Below, in pieces: positions 1-9,889 of a DNA stretch of 64,000 nt. Source of the stretch: Gnetum montanum (Eukaryota; Streptophyta; Gnetopsida; Gnetales; Gnetaceae); assembly GCA_015680685.1 (NCBI GenBank), contig MNCI01037805.1:424804-488803 (forward strand), read 5' to 3'. Both the position numbers and the translations under genes were made by a program. The notes beneath the pieces were generated by a model. The model saw only the letters and a list, made by a program, of their open reading frames with translations, ran no database searches and was not told where the DNA came from. Every line of letters begins with the position of its first letter. The stretch's first letter is position 1.

Positions 1-1
1 T

Positions 2-328
2 CTCCAAGGAATAACGTATGTCTATAGATATGCAAGTGGCAAGTTCAATGTTGCAGAGAATAATTATCATTCCACGCATAAAGAATTATTAGCTATTATA
101 CGAGGAATTAAAAAATTCAGGTTGTTCTTACAAGAAAAGGAATTCATAATTAGATCAGATCTCAAACACTTTGACAAGTACCTACAGACCAAACATCTCA
201 ATAAGGTCGCCCATACTAAGCTAATAAGATGGTCTTTATATATGTCTAATTTTACATATAAAACTCAATATCTTAGTGGTAAAGATAGTAATTTAGTATA
301 TTATCTAACGTGTGAATTTCAATACTAA
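2..328 (+). CDS. Pararetroviral polymerase, RNase H C-terminal part (partial)
   Basis: An open frame enters from the window edge and ends at a TAA at 326-328, giving 109 codons without a break. It carries the RNase H signature of retroviral and pararetroviral pol: a YASGKFNVAENNYHSTHKE stretch, the LLAI..IKKF helix and FIIRSD with a catalytic-type aspartate. It ends in LTCEFQY, resembling the LTRE-type end of caulimovirid pol. RNase H degrades the RNA strand during reverse transcription. Protease and reverse transcriptase would lie upstream, outside the window. A gypsy-type RNase H is the alternative, but the following ORF and promoter favour a pararetrovirus. Confidence 0.7.
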   Translation, partial: LQGITYVYRYASGKFNVAENNYHSTHKELLAIIRGIKKFRLFLQEKEFIIRSDLKHFDKYLQTKHLNKVAHTKLIRWSLYMSNFTYKTQYLSGKDSNLVYYLTCEFQY

Positions 329-354
329 TATTTCTTGTATGTGTAGAATTATTC

Positions 355-1215
355 TTGAGTGAAGGATGGGAGCTTCGTTCAAGTCAAAGAGTTCTTCCTT
401 ATCCTTATACTTGCCTGTATCTCTCTAAGGCTCAAATCACCCATATCTACAATGAGTATTATAATGATTGGGATTATTATGCTAATGCTTCTTATGAACA
501 AAACCTCCTACCTCACATCTCTTATACCTATTATAGTCATCCCAATCCTTGCCTAGAAGAAATCTATCTGCTTGTCCATATAAAAACTAGTATCTGTGTT
601 AATCAGTTTGTAAATGAGTGTTATATTTTTGATAATCTTTTACACTGGCCACGTTACAAACCTTTTGACTGCCATTTTTACCATATTGATTTTAACTTAC
701 CATTGGATCTCCTTGCAAATAATGAACCTTTTTGGCAATGGTGGTCTCTTTATGGTCACACACCTAAACATTATCCAGACCATTATGATCTAGCCACTAT
801 ACAAAGATTTCTTGTTTCACCACATGGAGATTTTCAATATTTCACTAGTATGGATACAATGGCTTATTTTTCATTCCAATCAACAAGTCCTTCCTACTTC
901 CTGACGACCAGTCTCAGCAGAAGGACAGATTGGAATCATCCATGGAAACTGGCATGGTACCAGGATATTCTCATTGCTACAGCTATTGACATTATTACTC
1001 ACTATCAACAAAATCATGTCTATCCATCCACTCTTGAACCATATAATTATGACACATCATTTTGGCACCTCTTTCAAGAAGGTGAAATATGGCGTGTAAA
1101 GTGGCATGAACTTGCTTTTCAATACAGTTGGCATGTTGTCTCTTCTTCTAATGGTCTAGAGGAAGGCATAGATCCAGAAGAAGTAGGATCCAATGACAAT
1201 AGTAGCAGCACTTAA
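355..1215 (+). CDS. Uncharacterised 286-aa ORF downstream of pararetroviral pol
   Basis: An uninterrupted ORF starts 26 bases after the pol stop. The product is very rich in aromatic residues and histidine, for example FWQWWSLYGHTPKHYPDHYD near its middle, and ends in an acidic and serine-rich tail (EEGIDPEEVGSNDNSSST). I see no signal peptide, membrane span or catalytic motif. In several Caulimoviridae the position after pol is occupied by the translational transactivator, but I cannot recognise that domain here. An 861-bp ORF surviving in an integrated relic means either a recent insertion or chance retention. Function unknown. Confidence 0.55.
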   Translation: MSEGWELRSSQRVLPYPYTCLYLSKAQITHIYNEYYNDWDYYANASYEQNLLPHISYTYYSHPNPCLEEIYLLVHIKTSICVNQFVNECYIFDNLLHWPRYKPFDCHFYHIDFNLPLDLLANNEPFWQWWSLYGHTPKHYPDHYDLATIQRFLVSPHGDFQYFTSMDTMAYFSFQSTSPSYFLTTSLSRRTDWNHPWKLAWYQDILIATAIDIITHYQQNHVYPSTLEPYNYDTSFWHLFQEGEIWRVKWHELAFQYSWHVVSSSNGLEEGIDPEEVGSNDNSSST

Positions 1216-1350
1216 AGTCCTGACCATCCTTCGTCAGCCACATAAAAGGTGTATAGTAAAAGGTGTACAATAAAATAAAATCATATCATAATAGTAATAT
1301 ATGCTCTAAGTCTCCCTTATCATTTACTCTTCCTATTCTTCCATTTTGCT

Positions 1351-1400
1351 CTATAAAAAGGATCTATGATCCCATTGCAAACACAAATCAGAAGCAAGCA
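1351..1400 (+). promoter_or_regulatory. Putative pregenomic RNA promoter (TATA box) of the pararetrovirus relic
   Basis: A TATAAAA box lies at 1352-1358, 136 bases after the unknown ORF, followed by a purine- and A-rich stretch where transcription would begin (about 1380-1390). The placement between the last ORF and the leader matches the full-length transcript promoter of caulimovirids. No start-site data are available, and whether it is active cannot be seen. Confidence 0.5.
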
Positions 1401-1483
1401 CTAAGCAAGAGTCTTAGAGAAGGTGTGCAAGTGTGTGAGTGTGAGTGTGCAAGTAGTCTGGTAGTTGTGTCTATAAGCTAGGT

Positions 1484-1653
1484 AGAGAAATCTTGGAGAG
1501 CTGCTCTCTGAGCCTCTAAAAGCATTCCTACTCATGCAGAGATATCTCAAAGAGTTACACAATGTGCCTTTGAAAGCATTACTGCTGAAGAGTCCTATCT
1601 GGTAACAAAGAAATCTCAAAGAGCTATGTAGTGAGCCTTTGAAAACATTCCTG
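1484..1653 (+). repeat. Three imperfect direct repeats in the pararetroviral leader
   Basis: Units at about 1484-1530, 1541-1584 and 1610-1653 share a core of GAAATCTCAAAGAG followed by GAGCCTTTGAAAGCATTCCT, with a spacing of about 57 and 69 bases. The apparent - strand protein over this stretch, with repeated NAFKG and SLRFLC blocks, is a by-product of the DNA repeat. The repeats stop at the point where the inverted second virus fragment begins. Confidence 0.65.
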
Positions 1654-1837
1654 TTAACCCTATACAAATTGTAAAGAAAATAATAGACATTGGTTTGAAC
1701 ACTTTATGAGGACACTTAGGTGCATAGTGAGGACCACCACAAATGAAACATTTGACCTCTATTGGAGACAGACGTTTTGGACAACGTCGAAAATAACCAG
1801 AACATGGTGAGCTAGTTAAGAAGATTTTCTTCGCCAT
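1654..1837 (-). pseudogene. Pararetroviral nucleocapsid zinc knuckle fragment
   Basis: The - strand frame encodes CFICGGPHYAPKC, a Cys-His knuckle of the CX2CX3HX4C type in a basic context (RRCPKR before it, CPHK after). Such a knuckle at the coat protein C-terminus binds the viral RNA during packaging. It overlaps the preceding coat fragment by frame shift and is the last recognisable viral piece on this strand before the inversion junction. Confidence 0.55.
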
Positions 1838-3435
1838 TATTTACGAGAAGGTCGTGGTTGAGAGGATGTACAGGTGCGACATTTTTGTTTGGATTTTTTA
1901 TTTTTTTTATTTTGTATTTTTCTTCAGGACATAATGTTAAACAAAAATCTCTACCTAATTTTGTACTAAGGTTTTGGACTAAATTTTGTGTTTGTTGAGC
2001 ATAACAAAGTTCCCTATTTGTTTGCTCTAGAAATTGTCTGATTTGCCCAAAACTCATATCAAAAATATGTAAATTTTGTTTTTTCAATTCTTCCATATAT
2101 TTATTGCAGAATGGTTGTGGAAGACATCCTACAAGATGTTCTTTGGCTGCTACCTCATGTGTTAATTTTTCGTAATAATACCATTGTTCCATGGCATCTA
2201 AGAATTAAGGTAAATCTTGAATTTTGTTTATGCGTGCTTTGAAATATCTATCTCTATAAACTTCTTCAAGATTGCCTTTATGTCCTATGAATCCTTTGAT
2301 AATGGCATTAAGGAAAAAAATTGTTGGTTGAGTAATAAGCCTTTGTTTAATAGGAATAGGAATGTGATTCCACCATTTTTTAAGATTACCCTTAAAATTA
2401 TAGGTAGCATTTGTAATTGCTTGCATAGTAGATTTTTTAGCTAAATCTATCTAATATTTAAATAAGCTTGAATAGCGTCTATAACATCTTGCCATTGTTT
2501 CAATGTTTTATCATACATAGTAAATATGGGTCATTACTCACTAGCTTTCCTAGTTTGTGTAAACATAGCTTCCTAGGCCTCTTGTACTTGTTCGTTGGTT
2601 TTTGATAACAAGAGAGCCTCTTCTACTTGCCTATCTGTAAGATGAGATGTTTCGGATTCATTATCTGATTCACCTTCATTCATATCTATACGGAGTTTCC
2701 CTTTTCCTTTTTTTGTTGTTGTTGTTTCCTAAAGAACTTTCTTTCTTACTGTGTTATTGCAGGAGGTGAGGTAGGAAATGTAAGATTAGGAGATAAAGGT
2801 GGAGCTGATGGTTTTAGCCTGGATGGACGAGCTTCAGTAGAACTAGAGTGTGTAAGTTTTTCTAATTTTCTATATAACAATCCAGTATTAATATTAGTGT
2901 CTAAATTCATACTATACATACCTTCTAATACACTCATTTGTGTTCTATTACTATAAACTAAATCATTCAAAGTAGTATTAGTCCACTTTTGTAGACAAAC
3001 TATATCTACAGGAACAAATGAAGACCTTTTAGTTTGTAATGTGTAAACATACTCTGTAGGGCTAGTTCTTCCTAATGATCCTAATTGTTCCCCTAGTTGT
3101 TGTTGTATTAGATCATATTTTTTCTTTTCATTTCTTTCTAGTGAAGCCATTTTTTCATGGTATTGTTGAAATACTTTATCATCTACTTTTCCCTTATTCA
3201 TTTCTATCCTAAATGTTTTTAACAAAGTGTCACATTCAGTACAATGATACTAATGATCTACTTGTTTTAATGTTTTGTGTTGACAGGATGGGTCTCTAGT
3301 AGAAGGGATAGATGGCGACATAACTGATTCATCACTAAAACTATCTAGATCTAATTCAACGATCTTAGCCTTGGTTTTTTTCTTAGTTAAGTTCATCATG
3401 TCTTCTTGTAAAGACTTTGTCTGTTGCATCAACAA
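1812..3435 (-). pseudogene. Pararetroviral coat-protein region, broken
   Basis: Successive - strand frames (3435-3250, 3225-2746, 2426-2205 and 2192-1812) form a decayed polyprotein section between movement protein and zinc knuckle. The first parts are charged and coiled-coil-like (KVFQQYHEKMASLERNEKKK). The later part has a WW-containing helix (NFKGNLKKWWNHIPIP), FIGHKGNLEE, and a Q/N-rich segment, the general pattern of caulimovirid and retroelement capsid cores. Frame breaks occur at about 3240, 2740-2430 and 2200. The capsid assignment rests on position and on these sparse features. Confidence 0.55.
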
Positions 3436-3470
3436 AGCTAATTATTGTTGTAAAGAAATGAGGCTTTGTT

Positions 3471-4394
3471 TTAGAGCTTCAACTTTGTACTAGATGAACT
3501 TTGGTCTTTAGCTTGTGGATCTTGGTCATAGATAACTAAAGTTTTTGGCTTACTAAATATTTTTTTATGTTTTCGATGCAGGCGATCCAAAGGATCTATA
3601 ACTATGAATCTTGGAGGTAGAAGATTGACCCTATATTGTCTCTTAGGATTAGAAAACCATTTGGGCATGATCAATTTGTAATAGGTTTCTATAGGATTAG
3701 ATAGATCTGGATATTGTGTATGTATTGGAAGCTCTTCTATATCTATTTCTACTCCATATTCAATATTGGTAGAACCAACCTGTGTTGTTTGTTCATTAAA
3801 AGGATAAAGTGTTTTAATAGATGTAGTACTAAATAACTTGAATATTAACCTAGTAGATACGGTGGCATAAATGGATTGTGGGATCATCTCTACCGGAAGA
3901 TATACTATAACCATTAAAGATTTAAAGATATGCGGATCATGTAAAGATAGGATAAAGATGGGAATTGTGACTATGATCGCATCTGTTGCAAGTGTACCCT
4001 TGGCCTATGTGATTATAGCATCTTCAAACGTTTTAAACCTACAATTTATTACTACTATCCAATATGGAGCAGTGAGTCTATAATTGAATGGTGGATGTAT
4101 ATGAATTGCTAGTTTTGCTAAATGGATGTAATTATAACCTCGTTCTTTCCATGTCTTAACTTCTGGTTCACTAAAAAATGATAAAGCTACAGGACGTAAA
4201 CCTGTAGCAGATATTTCTAAATCACATTTAGATAAATACATTTCTTTCCATGTTTCTATGACTTTTAAGCTAGCTGGAGCATATATTTCATAACGTTTAG
4301 GAATTGGTAATGGAGCGAACCCATTAGTAGTAGGACAGAATTCATAAATGCGATGAAAGTAATTGGAACATGTCATTTGTGTCGGATCTGCCAT
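3471..4394 (-). pseudogene. Pararetroviral movement protein (30K-like), one internal stop
   Basis: The - strand frame starting with ATG at 4394 (MADPTQMTCSNYF) is open to a TAG at 4007-4005 and continues in the same frame to 3471. The section after the stop reads TIPIFILSLHDPHIFKSLMV, matching the beta-strand core of 30K-superfamily movement proteins with the conserved D of the LxD motif. An earlier D-to-N change is seen at VVINCRFK, where the family usually has D-x-R. These proteins widen plasmodesmata for cell-to-cell spread. With the stop present this copy is not expected to be functional. Confidence 0.68.
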
Positions 4395-4601
4395 TGCTGA
4401 TGAAATTGTGCTCCTCACTGTCTCACTGCACGACTTCCTATGCTTTTCCTTTAGCTTCTGCTACACGACTTACTTTAGCGATCTGTATCAGCACCGCGCC
4501 AATGTCAACAATATCGTTGCAAAACAAACACAAACACTAGGGCAATCCCCCTTGGCGAAAAAGTGAATTCGATTAGATAAACAAAACAAAACTAGGCTCC
4601 A

Positions 4602-4966
4602 ACTAGCATTTGGTAATCCTAGTAGTGTTACACTGGTTCAGGATGTGTCCAGAGAGTGGGAACAGATGTTGGTGTTAGGACTAGTTAGAGAATAGTTAAC
4701 TAGTTAAATCAAATTAGTTATTAAATTACCTCATTTCTCTCTTTTAAGCATCAAGATAATAAAACATAAAATAATAAAAATCACATACCTCAAGTTTACT
4801 TAACCATACAATTCAGCCTTACAAGTAAGCTTGGGAAGACAACAATTGCATAACTCATCCTTGTTCAGTGTAGGCGCATAAGCACTTAATCCTCAGAGTT
4901 CGACCGGATCGCGTGTGAACACTTGTATTTGTATGGTTGGGCATAGGGGTACCTCACCACTCATCA
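4602..4966 (+). repeat. 5' LTR of the Athila-like element, 5'-truncated
   Basis: It matches 13512-13876 at equal length and ends in CTCATCA at 4960-4966. The outer part present in the 3' LTR (13045-13511), including the TATA box, is absent; the sequence upstream of 4602 is pararetroviral. The truncation removes the element's own promoter. Confidence 0.88.
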
Positions 4967-4967
4967 T

Positions 4968-4985
4968 TAGCACCGTTGTGAGGGA
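4968..4985 (+). other. Primer-binding site, tRNA-Asp-like
   Basis: TAGCACCGTTGTGAGGGA follows the 5' LTR by one base. It resembles the TGGCGCCGTTGCCGGGGA site complementary to tRNA-Asp that is typical of Athila elements, with 5 mismatches in 18. The related fragment at 13961-13979 has a better preserved version, supporting the assignment. Confidence 0.6.
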
Positions 4986-5102
4986 TTTTGTTGTTTGTGC
5001 ACTAATTAGTACTTAGGAAATCCTTCCATCATTAAAACGAACCCTTAGAATTAACTATCCTACAATCACCAAAAAAGGGTATCACACACTGAATAATTAA
5101 TC

Positions 5103-6841
5103 ATGTCTCCTTCTTCTTATGAGAGTGCTTCACTGACTAGGTCCAACATAATGAACAATTAGAGGCGGGGTGCACATGATGATCCGCCAGTGCCCCAACA
5201 ATTTCACATGGTATACGCTCATCCTAATGAATATATACCAGACTTTACCTTTATCCTCCACCAGGATGAACAACTACAATGGCATGATTTAGAAGGTAAC
5301 ATAGTGTTACCTCCCGATCACTTAATCCCAAGCATGCTTCTTTGTGCTCTCACATGAATTGGTATGTAGCACTTACAATCNNNNNNNNNNNNNNNNNNNN
5401 NNNNNNNNNNNNNNNNNNNNNNNNNNNNNNNNNNNNNNNNNNNNNNNNNNNNNNNNNNNNNNNNNNNNNNNNNNNNNNNNNNNNNNNNNNNNNNNNNNNN
5501 NNNNNNNNNNNNNNNNNNNNNNNNNNNNNNNNNNNNNNNNNNNNNNNNNNNNNNNNNNNNNNNNNNNNNNNNNNNNNNNNNNNNNNNNNNNNNNNNNNNN
5601 NNNNNNNNNNNNNNNNNNNNNNNNNNNNNNNNNNNNNNNNNNNNNNNNNNNNNNNNNNNNNNNNNNNNNNNNNNNNNNNNNNNNNNNNNNNNNNNNNNNN
5701 NNNNNNNNNNNNNNNNNNNNNNNNNNNNNNNNNNNNNNNNNNNNNNNNNNNNNNNNNNNNNNNNNNNNNNNNNNNNNNNNNNNNNNNNNNNNNNNNNNNN
5801 NNNNNNNNNNNNNNNNNNNNNNNNNNNNNNNNNNNNNNNNNNNNNNNNNNNNNNNNNNNNNNNNNNNNNNNNNNNNNNNNNNNNNNNNNNNNNNNNNNNN
5901 NNNNNNNNNNNNNNNNNNNNNNNNNNNNNNNNNNNNNNNNNNNNNNNNNNNNNNNNNNNNNNNNNNNNNNNNNNNNNNNNNNNNNNNNNNNNNNNNNNNN
6001 NNNNNNNNNNNNNNNNNNNNNNNNNNNNNNNNNNNNNNNNNNNNNNNNNNNNNNNNNNNNNNNNNNNNNNNNNNNNNNNNNNNNNNNNNNNNNNNNNNNN
6101 NNNNNNNNNNNNNNNNNNNNNNNNNNNNNNNNNNNNNNNNNNNNNNNNNNNNNNNNNNNNNNNNNNNNNNNNNNNNNNNNNNNNNNNNNNNNNNNNNNNN
6201 NNNNNNNNNNNNNNNNNNNNNNNNNNNNNNNNNNNACTGATATTATTCATTGTTACATCGTTGTCCTAGCCATGGTTACTTACAAAAGGAACAACTACGC
6301 CATATCATAGATGGGCTTAGGTACGAAACATGAAGAACCCTTGGGACTTATGCCCAAGGAAGGCTATCTGAGTTGAGAGCCCATCAAATACAAATATTAT
6401 TAGAGCAAGTTGCCAAGGAGAAAGGTAAGTTGAGGAAAAGAGAAAGTGCGGAAAAGTACAATAGAGATCCTTTCGAGGAAATTAGAATTTGTGAAGATGA
6501 AGAAGAGTCACCACTTGAAGAGATGGTGAATAAAAAGACTTTTCCCATTCAAAAATTTGCATCAGAAGTATCGGCAAAGGTCAATTAAATTTGGAATTCC
6601 CTAGAAAACCAAGGTAAGGGCAACCAAGTAATTTTCAAAAAGATTTTAGAAAACCAAGTAGTGACCAAGAGAGGAGGAAAAAGAAAGAAGCTGAGTATAC
6701 ATGTAACAAAGGTAAGGGCAAGGTTGCTATCATTGAAGAGGTTGTGGATTCAGACACGGACAGTGATGATGGATGTGAGATTTTCCAATATGACCATCCT
6801 AAGGGATTTTGCCTAGTGGTGTCACATTTACAAGAGTCTAG
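5103..6841 (+). pseudogene. Gag of the Athila-like element, with assembly gap
   Basis: A + strand frame opens at ATG 5103 (MSPSSYESASLTRSNIMNN) with a stop soon after, and runs into the run of N at 5381-6235. After the gap, 6373-6588 encodes a helical segment (AHQIQILLEQVAKEKGKLRK) that aligns with the gag of the - strand element at 30716-30480. A degenerate knuckle with DHPKGFC follows near 6800. Gag forms the virus-like particle. Gap and stops prevent a full model. Confidence 0.65.
5381..6235. other. Assembly gap (855 N)
   Basis: A continuous run of N inside gag of the Athila-like element. Long apparent ORFs through it on both strands are artefacts of untranslated N codons. Confidence 0.99.
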
Positions 6842-7558
6842 GGTGTATGCACTAAACCCATGATTAAACAGACAACAAACACCCAGAAGGTTACCTTATC
6901 CTCAAGGTAACCTAGGCAGTTCCACCAACCCTTGACATATTATCCAAGTGGAGCTCCACCACAACCAAATGAACAATATCAATGGTGGCAACACCCACAA
7001 TCATGGGGAATTCCACCATCATGTCAACAGTATCCTTACCATCAACCTAACCCATATGGGTATTACATTCAATAGCTGATCTCTCCATGTGACTCTACTA
7101 GTCACGTTGCTCTTCAACCTCACTACCAAGCCCCTAAGTACTATAGAACTTCTTCTCCTTGGGGTGATGTTCCACATATGTATTATCCCTCTCATCTGTC
7201 TGCATCTCTTCCACCCTCAACTCCATTACCACCTGCTCCAACTATGCAGGGCGAGCTTCCTACCTAGCCATAGCAATGTAATGCTACAAGGGCTATCAAT
7301 CCTCAACCTACTATTGGTTTGGACAACCAATCAAAGAAGAGACCTTTCTTTAGAACCAACAATCCAACCAAGTCCTTACAACCACAAGCAGCTAATTGTC
7401 CAAACACCTCGCCATCATTCAAATCTTCAAATCTTTCTTTGAACCAAAAACCACACTCAATGCACACTATTATGTTAAGCCACACCATCACTAATTGGAT
7501 TAAAGCTAACCATCTTCCTAGGAAATTCTCTGATCCTAGAAGTCCTCTTATATATTTG
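6842..7558 (+). pseudogene. Gag C-terminal / linker region, proline- and glutamine-rich
   Basis: Fragmented + strand frames here are rich in Pro, Gln, Tyr and His (YHQPNPYGYY-like and QPQAANCPN stretches), as in the gag-to-protease linker of Athila elements and of the related gag at about 29650-30160 on the - strand. No catalytic motif is present. Confidence 0.5.
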
Positions 7559-7900
7559 CAAATCGCTGGAAATGAGCCTTGCAAAGCTCTTTTGGATTCA
7601 GGTTCTAGTGTTAACTTAATCTCTCAAGAAATGTACAAAGCCTAGAACCTGCCTCTGCTAAAAAAGAGTAACATTCGTTTAGAGTTGGCTGACTAGTCCA
7701 TCACTATTCCATTGGGACTAGTGGAGGACATTATCACCACTATTTGTGGGTGGTCGTATCTAGCCGATTTCCTATTGATCTAAGTCAACAACTGTAAGGG
7801 GGACTTCCCAATCATAATGGGAAGAGCATGGCTAAGTACAATTGATGTGCACCTAGGAATACGTGATCCTTCCCTAGAGATATAAAAAAAATGCATTTGG
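7559..7900 (+). pseudogene. Retroviral-type aspartic protease of the Athila-like element
   Basis: The frame ending at 7645 contains ALLDSGSSVNLIS, the DSG active-site motif of retropepsins, which cleave the gag-pol polyprotein. A stop follows at 7643. Further downstream, a remnant with NCKGDFPIIMGRAWLS-like sequence, as in the second half of gypsy proteases, is seen around 7790-7835. Confidence 0.7.
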
Positions 7901-8114
7901 GAAGACTGAGAAGAAGAAAGTTCCATGCATCACATATAGTAACACAGGGTGCAACTGCGTGCAGAAGTCCTGGTTTGTACAACGCTTAACATTACATGCA
8001 TGCAACTAGTGTGCACAAGTAACTGACATACAAAGATGCCTATATGTAGCAGCCACAAGATAGAAAAGCACCCAGTGGCTAATAGCTGACCAAGAAAGAA
8101 ATTCAACTTTATGC

Positions 8115-9880
8115 ATGGAACCAACTGAGGGCTTGACTTGTGCCTATATCGATAGCATAGATGCATTAGAGCAAGTCCATCACCAACTTCCAAGTATTGA
8201 CATCGAGAATATCAACTGGGGGAAATCGAAAATCCCTGACAAGTTTAAGCAAGAGCCCCTTAAGTTAAAACTGTTGCCCACCGGTATGGAGCATACATTT
8301 CTCAAGAATGGAAAATTGGTAATCATTAATGCTAAGCTTGCTGCTCAAAAAAAAGAAAGACTGCTGAAGATGGTAAACAAATGGTCGAAAGCCTTTGCTT
8401 GGTCACATCCTGAATTAACTGGAATAGATCCTAGGATATGCCAACATAGAATTTACACTTACCCCTCTATGAAGCCTTGACGACAACCGCAAAGATGATT
8501 GAACCTAAAGCTTAAGCAAGTAGTGAAGGCCAAGTTCATCTACCCCATTACTAATAGTGAATGGGTTAGTCCATTAGTCATTGTGCCCAAAAAAGGTGGT
8601 GAATGAAGGGCGTTTATAGACTTTAGGCTATTAAACATGGCAACATTTAAAGACCATTTCCCATTGTCATTCATTAACCAAGTTTTAGATACCATTGCAA
8701 GGCATTGCTACTATAGTTTTCTGGATGGTTACAATGGGTACAATCAAATTCAAATAGCACCAGAAAACCAAGACAAGACTACATTCACAAGTCCTTGAGG
8801 AACATTTGCATATAGGTAGATGTCATTTGGCTTGTGCAATGCTCCAGCAATGTTTCAACGTTTGGTTCTTAGTATATTTTAGCAACAAATAGGGAATGGT
8901 GTGGAGGTTTTTATGGATGATTTCTCCACCTACGGAGTGGACTTTGAACAAGCATTGGACCGATTAGAGCAAGTACTAAAATGATGTGTTGAAACCAACC
9001 TAAGGCTCAATTGGCAAAAAAGCCATTTACTGGTTCAAGAGGGCATTGTATTAGGGCATAAAATTTCATGAACAGGGATAGAGGTAGATCTTAAAAAATT
9101 AAAGTCATCCAAGGAATCACTCATCAACCTGAAACCATAAAAGACATTCGATCATTCCTTGGACATACTAGCTATTATAGACACTTCATTGAGAATTTTT
9201 CAAAGATCGCAAAACTGTTGGTAGAATTAATGAAAAAGGATGTTCCCTTTGAATGGACCAAGGAATGTGAGCTAGCTTTCCAAACCTTGAAATAGAAGCT
9301 CGTAGAAACACCCATTCTACAAGCTCCTGACTAGTCTAGAGTGTTCCATATAATGACTAATGCATCCAATTTTTCTTTAGTAGCCGTACTTACACAATTA
9401 GATGACCAAAAATGTCCCTATTACATTCACTATGCAAGTCGAAGTATTACTAGTGCGCAACTCAACTACACCACAATAGAAAAAGAGTTAATGGTTGTGG
9501 TGTTTGCATTAGAAAAATTTTGGCACTATGTATTAGGCTATAAGATATTTGTACACATGGGTCATGGTGTAATTTGGTTCCTTATGAATAAAACAACGGT
9601 GAGCCCTCGCATCATACGATGGCTCGTGATCTTACAAGAGTTCGATCTTATGATGATCGATCGTAAAGGCACCGAGAATGTTGTTGCTAATAATTTATCT
9701 TGGTTGCGATGGGACAACAAAGAGGATGAATACCCAATTTCTGATCACTTTCGTGATGAACTCCTGTTTGTAGGTGTAATAAACAATCAATCACCCATAG
9801 ATACAAATTGGTATAGTAGCATTCTTACCTATCTTCTCACACAAGAAACACCACAAGTGCTGGACATTAAAAAGAAATAG
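8115..9880 (+). pseudogene. Reverse transcriptase and RNase H of the Athila-like element
   Basis: 8115-8480 is the N-terminal approach to RT (LLKMVNKWSKAFAWS). Next come LVIVPKKGG, FLDGYNGYNQI with one catalytic Asp, [13 protein letters not shown], and VFMDDFSTYG with the catalytic DD pair at about 8915-8935. The thumb has FLGHTSYYR-type sequence. RNase H (9341-9880) has YASRSITSAQLNYTTIEKE and a PRIIRWLVILQEFD segment. Stops interrupt RT at about 8478, 8605, 8797, 8817 and 8879, several at codons where family members have Trp or Arg. The FMDDFS motif is characteristic of the Athila/Tat side of gypsy. Confidence 0.82.
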
Positions 9881-9889
9881 TGGTTTCTC

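Larger units (their letters stand above)
1..1653 (+). mobile_element. Endogenous caulimovirid (plant pararetrovirus) relic, 3' segment
   Basis: The segment runs from the window edge through the RNase H end of pol, a downstream ORF, a TATA-type promoter and a repeat-bearing leader. That is the usual 3' order of integrated Caulimoviridae genomes. Coding parts on this strand show no frameshift or stop, unlike most other elements here. It abuts a second caulimovirid fragment in the opposite orientation near 1654-1690, so the locus is rearranged. I assign the family from the RNase H motifs here and the movement-protein fold in the neighbouring fragment; the genus cannot be told. Confidence 0.72.
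1654..4601 (-). mobile_element. Endogenous caulimovirid relic, 5' segment (MP-CP-zinc knuckle), inverted
   Basis: Read on the - strand, this piece has leader (4601-4395), movement protein, coat protein and a zinc knuckle, in the order of Caulimoviridae genomes. It is cut off before protease and reverse transcriptase and joins the oppositely oriented 3' segment at about 1654-1690. Stops and shifts are scattered through it, so it is a dead copy. It ends at the truncated LTR of the retrotransposon starting at 4602. Confidence 0.7.

Noticed and set aside
1401-1667. - strand ORF with repeated NAFKG and SLRFLC blocks
   Set aside because: The protein repeat just mirrors the DNA repeat of the pararetroviral leader, which lies on the + strand.
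5318-6310. Three long ORFs on both strands crossing the first N run
   Set aside because: Almost all codons are N; the open frames exist only because unknown bases cannot form stops.
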